From positions 21,609,901 through 21,673,900 of the forward strand of contig OZ038527.1 of assembly GCA_964036665.1 (NCBI GenBank): a DNA stretch of 64,000 nt. Direction: 5' to 3'. The notes below the pieces were generated by a model that was given only the letters and a program-made list of their open reading frames with translations, was not told where the DNA came from and made no database searches. The DNA comes from Gordius sp. MW1. Its lineage: Eukaryota > Nematomorpha > Gordioida > Gordea > Gordiidae. The position numbers and the translations under genes were made by a program. Of the stretch, positions 49,401 to 59,626 are shown one piece after another (position 1 is the first letter of the stretch; each line of letters opens with the position of its first letter).

Positions 49401-50548
49401 CATAGGGTAAAACGTTACTGTACCTAAATGAGACAAAATCAAGGTTAAACTTTGATCGACGAAAACCAAAACACCCATGGGCGTAACCAAGGGGGGCAGG
49501 GAGGGTCGACTGCACCCCTCTAAATTTGAAGATTTGTTGAAATTTATTAAAATTATGGCTAAAATTACAAAAAATGATATTTTTGCCCCTCCCTAAATCA
49601 TTATTGCCCCCCTCTAAATCCAAGGCTAGCTACGCTTATGCTAATCATAGTTTTTATAATTTGATGTTTAATATTATAGTCGATTGCAACTATTTGGACA
49701 GTTTTGCTTCCTTGAATATTTATTTTTGACCCTGTTAACTCTGTCTGTGTCATTTTATTTTTGTAACTTCTCATCCCTTTGTTGATTATAATTTTAATAT
49801 TAACTTCTTAAAAAAACTACTGTTAAAAAATTATGAACCCTAACAAGAACCTGTTGCGGGACGCGTTAATGCTTTTCGACCCAATTTCGCATTGTTTAAC
49901 GTGACCAATAGGGAGGAGAGAATGTTCTGCGCGGAAAGCATCTATTTCGTCCTTAAAGAACTTAACATGACCGACTAATCTGTTAACGGGTATCGGATGG
50001 GGTGTCTCAAATTGAGAATCTAGATCTGGATTCAAGTAATGATCGATAAAGTAATCTTTGTAAGCCAATCCAGCCGTTATATCATCCCCATCGCCAGGCA
50101 TAAGGGGTGGTAGAAACAGAGATCCGAAACCTCGTGTGCCTTTAGAACCTCGCGATAAAGCATTAGAAGAGTCCTGAGGCCCTGCGCTTGCCGATCTATA
50201 TAAGCTTTTAGCGTAGTTGGTTAAAAACTTCGTGTAAGGGTCATCCTTGTTTGAAAGGTCAGTGAGGTCGAACGTTGTAAGATTTGCACGAGCCTTACTG
50301 TGTGACCGTATTAGTTTTGTTGTTGTCTCAGTGTCGTTCCCTATTGAATGAGATGTCTTTTTCCTCAGCAGTATTTGACTAGTACTCTCATCAATTTCCT
50401 CGTTCAAGACTGCCCTTTTATGATTCAGGCGATTGTACCTTATCAATAATATCCATACTATGATAAAAAAGAGCGTTAAAACGCCACAAAGAGCTACGAT
50501 GGCGTTAAAATAAATGTGCGATTTCTCAGACTCTTCGATGTAGTCCAT
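43447..50548 (-). CDS. Receptor-type tyrosine phosphatase, R5 class (PTPRG/PTPRZ/Ptp99A-like), ectodomain not found
   Basis: Exons in coding order: 50548-49851 (5' border unsure), 49423-49294, 48869-48588, 48072-47637, 47191-46922, 46322-46043, 44050-43447 (stop). All phases agree; about 898 residues. A membrane segment (about 12-36, [19 protein letters not shown]) precedes a basic stop-transfer stretch and a long juxtamembrane region. D1 is active-looking: [30 protein letters not shown], the WPDHG loop, the [11 protein letters not shown]-loop and [13 protein letters not shown]2 keeps the fold ([20 protein letters not shown]) but has [11 protein letters not shown] instead of the P-loop and CWKNKE instead of WPD. 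An Asp in place of the P-loop Cys is what vertebrate PTPRG/PTPRZ D2 domains show, hence the R5 call. The ectodomain must lie on upstream exons I could not find, or the ATG at 50548 starts a short form. Confidence 0.9.
48101..48308. repeat. GTCGAC-rich hAT-like MITE
   Basis: In the phosphatase intron after exon 3, about 30 bp from exon 4. Inverted ends: GAGTCTTGTAAAAACAGCTG and CCAGCCGTTTTTATAACACTA. Confidence 0.65.
49094..49250. repeat. CATGGGCGTAGCC-family MITE-like copy
   Basis: In a phosphatase intron. CATGTTGTAGCCAGC at the left; a C run then CTTGGCTAAGCCC at the right. Confidence 0.55.
49476..49640. repeat. CATGGGCGTAGCC-family MITE-like copy
   Basis: In the next phosphatase intron. 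CATGGGCGTAACCAAGG with a G run at the left; AAGGCTAGCTACGCTTATG at the right. Confidence 0.6.
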
Positions 50549-50656
50549 TTATTTAAAAGCGATCAATATGAGTAAAAAATATAGAAAATAGCGTTCTAAA
50601 GTCTTTTTTTGCAAATTTTGTTCACATTTACTAATATTTTGAATTAATATATGTAC

Positions 50657-51571
50657 AGGCGAGACCTGTACGGCCTGGCGTTTTTGCCTTAAAAAAAACG
50701 AGGTAAGTCAAAGGGCTCGGGCCGACCCTAGAAATAAAAAGGCCCACTAGAAACCCAAAACCTCAAATTTTTATTTGTGTATCTTAGAGTACAATCAAAG
50801 GCCTGTTTTTATAATGTTTTATTAATTTATAATTGTTTTAATGTTTATTAAATTAACAAATTAAATAGCATATTCCTGTTTATTTAATCATTCATCAGTT
50901 TTTCACCTCAAATTTGTAGTGTTAATTAGAGTTATATATAGGCATATTGCACTCCATCCCTTTAAAACCGCAATATTTAAGTGTTAATTGATATTTCATT
51001 AAGTTTTATTACAAGTTTATTTATGATTTTAAAAACGCTCTTTAAAAAATATAAAAGAATTTATCTTACGCTATCTTTTTATCAATTTCCTTTATAAAAT
51101 CTCACTGATATTTTAATTCCATATCATTTTACTATAATATATAAAATGGTGGATAAACAAAGCTAAATTATTTAAAATATTTTAACCTAACGTTTCCAAA
51201 ATTATCTTATTTGGCATATATGGTTTATGTATCTCTATTAATAGGTCACAATTAAAAAGGATTTCAACTGCAGGTCGCCTCTTATAAAAAAGAATTAGTT
51301 TGAGACCGGAAATATGTGATAATTATTCTACATAATTATTATTGACATTCTTAACGCATTAGTATTGTTGGAAAAATTCATTAAAAAAACAATAAGAAAA
51401 GCATAATTATTTTTTTTATTCGGGCCCGGGCCAAACTCGGGCTTTGTATGACTTTATAAAGCCGGACCCGGGCCTATCAACTATTATTTTGCGGGCACGG
51501 GTCAGGCCCTGACTTTTAAATTTTTGTAACGGGCGGGCCGATTGACCTAAACGGCCAGTTGCAGGTCTCTA
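50657..51571. mobile_element. GC-ended hAT-like non-autonomous element
   Basis: The left end AGGCGAGACCTGTACGGCC and the right end GGCCAGTTGCAGGTCTCTA are inverted, and CGGGC-rich blocks lie inside the right end. GTACA occurs at both flanks, but no clean 8-bp duplication is seen. AT-rich interior without a transposase frame. Confidence 0.5.
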
Positions 51572-51689
51572 GTACAATTACAAAGAAATTATATTAAATT
51601 TTTACATTATATACCATATATCATAACAACTGGAAATCAATAAATAAAGCATTCATAAACAATACAAGATCTTAAAGAGAATTAAAAAG

Positions 51690-53400
51690 TGCTTCTTCTT
51701 CTTTATGAGTTTTGGTCCCACATTCGTGGGGTTTGTTATGATAAGCTTCTTTTATCTTGACCGTGTTCATGCCATAGTTTTCATAACTTTATCGACTTGC
51801 CCTTTCCACGTGACACGGGGTCGACCTCTTCCACTCTTGCCCGGTACCTCCATGTCCAGTACTTTTCGATTTACGTCATCCGTGTCCCTAGTATATGCCC
51901 ATACCACCTGAGCCGATTTTCGTTAATCATGTTCGCCATAGGTTGAATTGAATACCCATTTTTGTCATGAGAAAGTCATTCGTCATATGGTCTAGCTTAG
52001 TATACCCCAAGCTCCACCGTATCATTCTCATCTCTGTGGCTTGTGATAGCTTTCCTTCCGTGGTGTTTAAAGCCCATGTTTCACTTCCATAGAGTAACAC
52101 CGGTCTTACGATAGATTTGTAAGCTTTGCTCTTCAACCATATTGGCAATTTTTTGTCGCACATTGGTTATACTTCGCCATTTAAGCCATCCATTTTGGGT
52201 GGGCATTGACTTCTGTTGCGCAACCTCCCTCTTGATGTAGCATCGAGCCGAGGTATGTAAACCTGTCTACTTTTGGGTACTTTAGATGGTCATCCAGCGA
52301 TGGGGTGCTTGTACCGTTCATATCCATGTATACCATTTTTCAATCGTTGACCTTTAAACCATATCCAGATAAGCGCTTCGACCACTTTTCGGCTTCTTCG
52401 AATACTTTGTCCCTTGTTTCCTCGCATAGTACTATATCATCGGCATATAGCATACACCATGGCGATGGCTTTTGAATGTCCCTCGTTATCGTGTCTATAA
52501 TTATATTAAATAAAAAGGGACTTAAAGCAGATCCTTGATGTAATCCAATTTTAACCCGAAAAGATTTAGAGTCTTCAACTGTCGTCCTAAAGCAAGAGCT
52601 TGAGGCTTCATAAATATTTTTCATAAGCCATATATATGCATCAAGGATATTTTGTTTTCTCAGGCACCACCATATTAAATCGCGGGGGACCGTGTCATAA
52701 GCTTTCTCCAAGTCGGTAAAGACCATATGTAGGTCTTTCCTCTTTTCACCATACTTATCCATCATTTGTCTTAGTGCGAAGATTGGGTAGATTGTGGATT
52801 TGCCGGCCACAAATCCGAATTTTCCACCTCGTTTTTCAGCCTTGTTACTAAGATCCTTTCCATAAGCTTCAAGTGGCAAGTTAGCTTGATACCTCTGTAA
52901 TTGCCACAGTCTTGAGGGTCTCTTTTGCCTTTAAATAAGGGTACAATCGTGCTTGCTCTCCATTGATTAGGAATTCGCTCTTCTACTCATATCTTGTTAA
53001 GGACGTTCGTCATGGTGGTGACTACTTCTTCACGACATCCGAGCAATGCTTCCATAGATATTCCATCTGGGCCATTCGCTTTTCCTTTTTGCATCTTGTT
53101 CATCTGTGTCCTAACTTCATCCTCCTGAAAGAGTTCGGCCATACTTATATTTGGCTCAATTTTGGGAAGGGAATCCTTGTCATTTGCAATACTCATAAGT
53201 TTCTTAAAATATCCTCGCCACCTTTCCATCACTTCTTTTGGCTTGAATAAGGTTTGACCCTTCTCGTTTTTGACTACTTTAAGAACTCCGACATCGCGAC
53301 TTTTCTTCTCCCTTACCTTGGCCAATTTGTACATAAGCCTATCGCCCCCTTTATGATCCAGTTTGTTTGGCATCTCGGTGTACGCGGCATTCTTAATAAT
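51690..53400 (-). mobile_element. RTE-type LINE, 5'-truncated
   Basis: Minus-strand RT domain. Frames at 53373-52987, 52879-52340 and 52163-51927 give KANGPDGISMEALLG, HMVFTDLEKAYDTVPRDLIW, VKIGLHQGSALSPFLFNIII, CMLYADDIVLCEETRD, and the C-terminal IVRPVLLYGSETWALN. These blocks are characteristic of RTE-clade elements. The endonuclease half is absent, so the copy is 5'-truncated, and frames are broken at least twice. It is clearly younger than the related copy at 5166-7965. Confidence 0.8.
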
Positions 53401-53469
53401 GCTAATTTGTTTGTCAGCTTTAATTTGTATATATCTTTAAAATATAGTCCCAACAATAATGACCTCGCA

Positions 53470-53642
53470 CATGGTAGCCAGGGGTGCAGGAAGAAGCAGC
53501 TGCCCCCCTCTAAATCCAATATTTTGTTAAAATTTATTAAAAGTATGGCTAAATTTTCAAAAAATGTTACTTTTGCCCTATCTAAATCATTATTGCCATC
53601 ATTATTGCCCCCCCCCTAAATCCAATACTGACTACGCCCATG
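53470..53642. repeat. CATGGGCGTAGCC-family MITE-like copy
   Basis: CATGGTAGCCAGGGG at the left; a C run then CTGACTACGCCCATG at the right. Confidence 0.6.
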
Positions 53643-54308
53643 ACCACGCATTAGGCTAATATCTTTGATCGTCGAATTAATTAACTAAATATTTTCGTAA
53701 AATTAGGTAAAAGGTGAGATTTATTAATTTGAAATTTTTAATAACGGCAATTTTTGCAGAGTTGGGGCAAAATCTCTAAACTTTTACATTTTGGAAAGTA
53801 CTTAATGTAAGGAGTCATTCCATGCTTTTGTCAATTAAATAACGTTTTTTACCTAAAACAATCTTATTTAAAACTATCAGCAATGGTAGTTCGCAGTTAC
53901 AAATCTTTTTTATCTTTACACATAATATTTATATTTTACTTGATTTTTAAACCCAATTTTAAATAAGTTACAATTGTTCAATATATATTTAGCTATAAAA
54001 AATATAAAATTTCGCAAAAATCTATTTTAATTATTCCATAAAGGTAAGCACTTATAATTTTATACAATATAAGAATGCATTTTTGGCAAAAACTATTCAA
54101 TTACTTCGTTGATTGCATTGCAAAGGCTTAAGTAGTTCTTTTCATAAATTAGTATTAAAGGCACAAATTACGAGCATAAATTACGTAACACATTATATAT
54201 ACATTGTTATTATAGAAGGTAATATCAATTTTACGATTGTATTAGAGTTAGCCCTAGAACCACTTTAAAGACAAAAACGGCGCTGAAAAAAACCCATAAA
54301 TGTCAATA
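53643..54308. other. Intergenic, no feature seen
   Basis: AT-rich; holds the 3' side of the gene at 54309-54833. Confidence 0.4.
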
Positions 54309-54833
54309 TTATATTTTCCTAAAATTGGGTACGGGTAAATTTAACATGAGATAAGTGTAGGCTTCGTAAAGGTCGCAACACAGGCTTAGCAAGGTGCATC
54401 TCGAGACGTGTGGACATAATTTAGCGAATTCCAGAGTTTCTCGTACAGCCCGAACGGCTGATTGATTGGGGAAATTTCGACTTATGGCCCCCATAACTCT
54501 AGGGTCAATCGACATGGGACTTTGAGTTACCATACTTGGTGACAATGGATTTGCGATATTACCAAACTTAGTGCCGTAATTAGTGGTAAATGGTGGTGGA
54601 AATTTTATGGGAATCATGGGTGGGGGTCCAGGTCCGGCTAGGTTTGGTTGGAATTTAGGGGGAGATTGAATGTAATTGAATGGAATTTGAGCTGTCTTAG
54701 GATCTTGACCCCTTTTAAGGATTGGTATTAAATTTGAAAAGATATCTTGGCCAGTATCTACCATGTTCCCCGTATATGCCACGTTAGGTGGACCACCGCT
54801 AAATGGATTTTTTATCGTGTTGTTAAAATTCAT
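54309..54833 (-). CDS. Hypothetical protein, Pro-rich with a Cys-containing helical tail
   Basis: Single open frame of 174 aa starting MNFNNTIKNPFSGGPPN. The first two thirds are low-complexity and rich in Pro, Gly and Asn (GPGPPPMIPIKFPPP), with no signal peptide or membrane segment. The last third looks like a folded helical segment: QSAVRAVRETLEFAKLCPHV, then SRCTLLSLCCDLYEAYTYL, ending NLPVPNFRKI. The length without stops in AT-rich DNA, the biased composition and the ordered tail argue for a real gene. I do not recognise the family. It could also be a terminal exon of a longer gene. Confidence 0.45.
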   Translation of the reverse strand: MNFNNTIKNPFSGGPPNVAYTGNMVDTGQDIFSNLIPILKRGQDPKTAQIPFNYIQSPPKFQPNLAGPGPPPMIPIKFPPPFTTNYGTKFGNIANPLSPSMVTQSPMSIDPRVMGAISRNFPNQSAVRAVRETLEFAKLCPHVSRCTLLSLCCDLYEAYTYLMLNLPVPNFRKI

Positions 54834-55356
54834 TGATTTGGTTTTTTGAGGTGCGAATATGTGATGTGTTCTGGCATTCTTTAATCATGAATCTATTTCG
54901 TTAAACATTAAAGTTCAAACATCATCAAATACGATTTTTAATAACGTATGTAATGTAAAACATTATTAAAATGACGTTAATTTTATTTGACATCACAAGT
55001 TATTATAAAATTCTTGTTTTTTTAATGCTATTCTATTATTTGTTTCAAAACTATTATGTAATCCTAGAATACATCCAAGAGATTTAACTTAAGGATGATC
55101 AATCCCTTTATTAATTGTTTGTTTCCCCGATCAAGCTAAATTTAAAAAACTTAAAATCCAAATATCTCTTTGTAGTAGCTAATTTTTTAAAATAAAATCT
55201 AGTATAAAATGTAATGGCATAAAATGATGCAATACCACCATAATTTATCGATTAATTAATTAATTAATACAATCCTTCGATATTTATTGGACATTGTTTT
55301 TAATAGATTAAATCACTATTGATGGGCTGAAAGGGTAATAGTTTATTAGTTGCTCT
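54834..55356. other. Intergenic, no feature seen
   Basis: AT-rich sequence directly upstream of the frame at 54309-54833; nothing recognised beyond a short TTAA repeat near 55250. Confidence 0.4.
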
Positions 55357-55524
55357 CATGGGCGTAGCCAAGGGGGGGGGGGCAAGAAAGGGCAGCTGTC
55401 CCTTCTAAATCCAAAAAAATTTTAAAAAGATTATGGCTAAAACTTTGAAAAATTAATATTTTGCCCCTCTCTAAATCATTATTTTTCCCCCCCCCCTCTA
55501 ATTCCTATGCTGGGGAGGCTCATG
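55357..55524. repeat. CATGGGCGTAGCC-family MITE-like copy
   Basis: CATGGGCGTAGCCAAGG with a G run at the left; a C run then TGCTGGGGAGGCTCATG at the right. Confidence 0.65.
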
Positions 55525-55967
55525 GTTGCGCTTAAAGTTTTATTCAAATTCGTTTAAAAGGCAAATGATTTTAAGTAACTTGAGTTTCAGGCTTAGGAGG
55601 GCATAGTAGGGTTAACAAATTACTTAATGTTAATGTTATAATTGCTTGCTGTATGAGCAAACGTTACCCTAAATAAGGAGTTATTTTAGGAACCGAGGGA
55701 AGGGGAGTGGAATAATAGAAGTGCTGCTAGAAGATGACACAATTTTAAATTTAACCTAAACTCATTAAATTTCCTCTCACCCAACACGAGAATGAATACT
55801 ATTAGTAATTTAGCATGAATGCCTATGATATTGTGTCATAATTTCTCTCGTAATCAAGTAAAAAATCTCGTGCTCAAAATTTACACTCATGCTGCAACCT
55901 CTCTACACATCTAATTTCTAATCTCCAAACAAACATACAACGGTAGAAAAAAATTCTTTTCTAATAA

Positions 55968-56206
55968 TTAAAATTTTTGCACAAAAATGGCTAATTGAAA
56001 TACAAAATAACCTACGAACACGAAGTTTAGTTTTATCATTGATCCAGATTTTATAACGCTTTTAAGCCGAAAAACCCTTATCTTGCACAATTTGTACACG
56101 AATACTAAGTCCAGATGGTTTATTTTTTGTGCCTGAATCATCACAGTCGCTATCACCTCTCGCTTTTTAAAGGTTTGCCATTCTACTAACATTTCGCTGG
56201 ATTGTC
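55968..56206 (-). CDS. Possible exon of an unrecognised gene
   Basis: An open stretch behind a good acceptor (TTGTTTTAG at about 56206). It reads SSEMLVEWQTFKKREVIATV and stays open to 55968. A second frame in the same place, entered from an acceptor after CCTTTAAAAAG, ends SGLSIRVQIVQDKGFSA with a stop. The two readings exclude each other and I recognise neither, so this is weak. Confidence 0.2.
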
Positions 56207-56561
56207 TAAAACAAAAACATAATTATTATTTCCACCAAGTCACGAAATTATTCTGATTGATCTTTAGTTGAGGCTGGTTCATTATTAATTAAGTAAGTTT
56301 TGTTAAAAATTGATAAATTTTGAATAAATTTTGAATATCAATTTAATTTAAAATCTTTGGTTAGCTTAATAGTAATAGAAATTATTTTTTTGTGCATAGC
56401 TAAACGCTCATCCTATATTTCCGAAATTAAAAAATTATCATTGGGGATCATGGGCGTAGCCAAGCGGGGCAGGGCAACTGTCCCCCTCTAAATTAAAAAA
56501 TTTGTTGAAATTTATAAAAATTATTGCTAAATTTTCAAGTTCATTTAGCCCCGCCCTAAAT

Positions 56562-58038
56562 CAGAGGTCAGATCGGCCCGGTTTGATTTTATGATTAAAC
56601 TGCCCGCCCGAATCCTTCTAAGTGTCCGCCCGGCCCGGCCCGAAGCGCAAGAGCTGCCCGAAATATTACATGTGTCCGCTAAGCCCGAATTTTTTATTAT
56701 CTTAAAAATTAAACTAGCCAAATTTTGGAGAGATATTTAAGGGTAAATTTTGTTAGGCAATAAAATCATAACATTCACTAACTTATATTGTACAGCATTC
56801 TTAAACGGGGCACCCAAGAAATTTTATCATTAAATTCGTTTAGTTGAATAAATCAGGTTTTTAAATTAGCTTTAGCTTAAACTTATGTGATTCCCTCATT
56901 TTAAATAGATTCGAGAATAAGAAATACTTATTTGAACTTAAGATAATTTATTCTTTCAATAATAATGTATTAACGATTTGTTTAAAAAATAAACAATAAA
57001 TATAAATTACTTGAATGGAATAAATAATGGAAATTTTTGTTAGAATGAATTTGAATATGAAACTTAAATAATATTCTGTTTAAACGTGGCGCCTTGAAGA
57101 CGTCGATCGTAAAATTTTAAGAGGGAAAACACTTTTCTTATAAATCATTCCTAATTTAATATTTTTTAATCTCTCTCTAATCTACTTTTTTACTCCTAAC
57201 AAAATTGGATGTTTGTCGACTGCACGCACATGCACATGCGTTGCATTAGTTAGCAATAAAAAAGGACGTAAAAGTAAATATTCAAATTCATTAATTTTTT
57301 TTTAAAAACCAACGTAGTTAGCGATAGGATTTAACCCTCGAGAGCATTCGTGGGATACCACGGACCCCACGATAGTTATTAACATACATATAAAACGCGT
57401 TTAAAGACGAATTCTGGCCTTTTCAGTTGTCTATTATTTTACCAAGAACAAAATTTGGGGAATTTTATAACTTTTGGCCCACTACTTTTTAGAGTATAGC
57501 ATCTTTTTGGTCACAGGGGTCCTGTGTGTGTCCCCATGAATAAATGTTTAGTTATAAAAAATTAAAAAATGGGGCCAAATATACCCCACGAATGCTCTCG
57601 CGTTCGGGATTTTCAGGATACTCTCGAGGGTTTAATGAAGGGAAGGGGGTGCTAAGCTAAGCTTTCTCGATTAAATAAAAAAATTTAACAAATATTTTAA
57701 TTTACACTAAATACAGTTTATTTAATTTCATTAATAAAGCACACTAAAAATACAATTTTAAATACCATTTCTAATATAATTGTGTTGAACCCACGAGAGG
57801 GATAAAAAATGTGCAGCTTTTCCTATTACTATAAGTGTGGTTAAAGGTGAAGATGTAACCTTAAGGCTATTCATTCTAGAAATTTTCAAAAATAATCCGT
57901 TTTATATAAAAAGGCACACCCTAATATAATTTAATTATGCCCGAATCTTATCAAAGCGTGCCGTCCCGGGCCCGCCCGAAATTTAAAATTTAAGACAGTT
58001 GCCCGGCTCGGCCCACGGCCCGGGCATTCTGATCTCTG
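56562..58038. mobile_element. Non-autonomous hAT transposon with exact 8-bp duplication
   Basis: CCCTAAAT at 56554-56561 is repeated at 58039-58046. Inverted ends: CAGAGGTCAGATCGGCCCGG at the left, and the right end read backwards is CAGAGATCAGAATGCCCGGG. Starting with CAG and making an 8-bp duplication is typical of hAT. 1,477 bp, no transposase frame. It contains the smaller element at 57331-57635. Confidence 0.88.
57331..57635. mobile_element. piggyBac-like MITE at TTAA
   Basis: About 305 bp. TTAA then CCCTCGAGAGCATTCGTGGG at the left; CTCTCGAGGG then TTTAA at the right. A second inverted pair lies inside (GAGAGCATTCGTGGG and CCCACGAATGCTCTC). TTAA flanks and CCC ends fit piggyBac. Nested in the hAT element. 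Confidence 0.65.
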
Positions 58039-58271
58039 CCCTAAATCATTATTGCCCCCTCTAATCACAATGCTAGCTACGCCCATGTTGGGTATAAATG
58101 ATTTTTACGGTGCAAAATGAATAACGGATATAACATTCCTCCCCTTTAGCGCTTAAAATAGTTTTATATTGAAAACTATAAACAATAGTTAATAGAATAT
58201 GTCTCATACGACAATCTTGCCCATAACCGACCTGGATGACATAGCAATGTTACAAAATAACTTGCACTACC

Positions 58272-58421
58272 CATAGGCGTAGCCAGGATTTGAATTAATG
58301 GGAGCAAAAATAATTCTTTTTGAAATTTTGATCATAATTTCATTACAATTAAAAATATGTTTGATTTAATGGGGTGGAAGATTGCACCCATTCAATAACC
58401 CCCTAATTAAGCGCATAACCA
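58272..58421. repeat. Diverged CATGGGCGTAGCC-family copy
   Basis: Starts CATAGGCGTAGCCAGG; the right end is a weak match (AAGCGCATAACC). Confidence 0.4.
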
Positions 58422-58461
58422 TATTGACTAGTAAAATAAAACTCGGGCCTTCGGCCCTTGT

Positions 58462-58514
58462 GGGAAGGGGGAGAAGGGAAGGGGAGTAGGGGAAGGGAAG
58501 AGGGGAAGGGGGAA
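58462..58514 (+). other. Polypurine G-rich tract
   Basis: Fifty-three bases, all A or G apart from one T, with repeated GGGAAGGGG blocks, just after a GGGCCTTCGGCCC hairpin. Confidence 0.6.
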
Positions 58515-58709
58515 CTCTTCTATACTCCGTATAAACGTAGCATATTTGCTATGCAATTTATGGGCGAGAAAGGTGGGAAGGGGCGAGAATGCCTATAGGG
58601 GGTATTAGATGCAAATAATTAGTTAATTAGTTATAGGCCCTTGTAGGGGAGGACATAGGGTAATTATCAATGTTAACCAATTCAAAAACGAAAAAAAATT
58701 TCGATTTAT

Positions 58710-59030
58710 TTGGCCAATAGTCATTTTTTATTGGTCAGTAGCCAGCGGACGGTCAAAAATTAATATTATCATTGGTATTAACATGAACAAATATTAATTT
58801 TAAAAAAATTAAGAAAAAAAATTTGTGCCCTCCCTGACTTGAAACCCACACCTCCAGTTCACAAGCCGGCGCTATAACCACTATACCATGTTGGCTTTAA
58901 AATAGTAGAAGTTATTATGTTATTTATATAGATAATGAAATAATAAAGTTGTGTTTTATGTTTAGAAAATCAATATATTTCGTCGGTCAGTAGCCAGCGG
59001 ACGGTCAAAAAGTCATATTATCAATGGTAT
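58710..59030 (+). repeat. Two diverged units related to the 107-bp array
   Basis: Units at about 58710 (TTGGCCAATAGTC) and 58981 (GGTCAGTAGCCAGCGGACGG) flank the tRNA-like sequence. They carry the same core as the array at 59627-60565. Confidence 0.6.
58826..58895 (-). ncRNA. tRNA-like sequence, probably a SINE head or tRNA pseudogene
   Basis: Minus strand reads GCCAACATGGTATAGTGGTT and ends GGTTTCAAGTC..GGGCA over 70 nt. The TATAGTGGTTAT stretch fits a pol III A box, and GGTTTCAAGTC fits a B box. The middle holds CTTGTGAA where an anticodon loop would be. The acceptor and anticodon stems pair poorly, so it is not called a working tRNA. Confidence 0.5.
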
Positions 59031-59626
59031 TAACAAAAACAAAATATTAATTTAATGTAAAAAAAAAATTAAAAAAAAAGTTTTTTTTTAGTTTTAAAAA
59101 AGGGCTAAATTCTTAAACTACCAGCCCGATTCGCTCGAAACTTTACCCGTAGGTGCCCAGGGCGGCCGGGGGTGAAATAACCTTTTCAGATTCCTAAAAT
59201 ACCTTTTCATTTTAAAAATATCGGACATTTCCCTGCCACACGTGCGGTGTAATATCTATGGCACGTAGAAAAATTTTACTAAATATATAAACTTACGCGC
59301 GCCATCTAATAAAGTACAATTCGTGTTTGAGTTTAATAGTAGATTCAATTTAATTAGAAATAACGGGCTATGCTTATACCTTTGAAGGAGGTTTCGAATT
59401 TTGTGTTAGTTTCTATCGATATATTTTATCGTAAATTAGAATCTAATACCTATATTATTTTTTTAAATATTACTTTTTAGGTTTTCTATGAAATCACAAT
59501 CTAATTAAATGAAATATATTAACCCAATAAAAAAATATATATGCATTTATAAGGTTAAAAATATATATTACATAGTTGGCTGTCTGTTAGACCATCTATA
59601 ATAAATTTTTAGGTTATATATAAAAT

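Larger units (their letters stand above)
56449..58087. repeat. CATGGGCGTAGCC-family copy split by a hAT element
   Basis: Left half 56449-56561 starts CATGGGCGTAGCCAAG. The right half 58047-58087 ends GCTAGCTACGCCCATG. The two halves join across the 8-bp duplication CCCTAAAT around the hAT element at 56562-58038. Confidence 0.8.

Noticed and set aside
43447-54833. The frame at 54309-54833 as ectodomain of the receptor phosphatase
   Set aside because: It has its own ATG and stop, no secretion signal and no adhesion-type domain.
58826-58895. A functional tRNA gene
   Set aside because: Promoter boxes are good but the acceptor and anticodon stems do not pair properly; kept only as tRNA-like.
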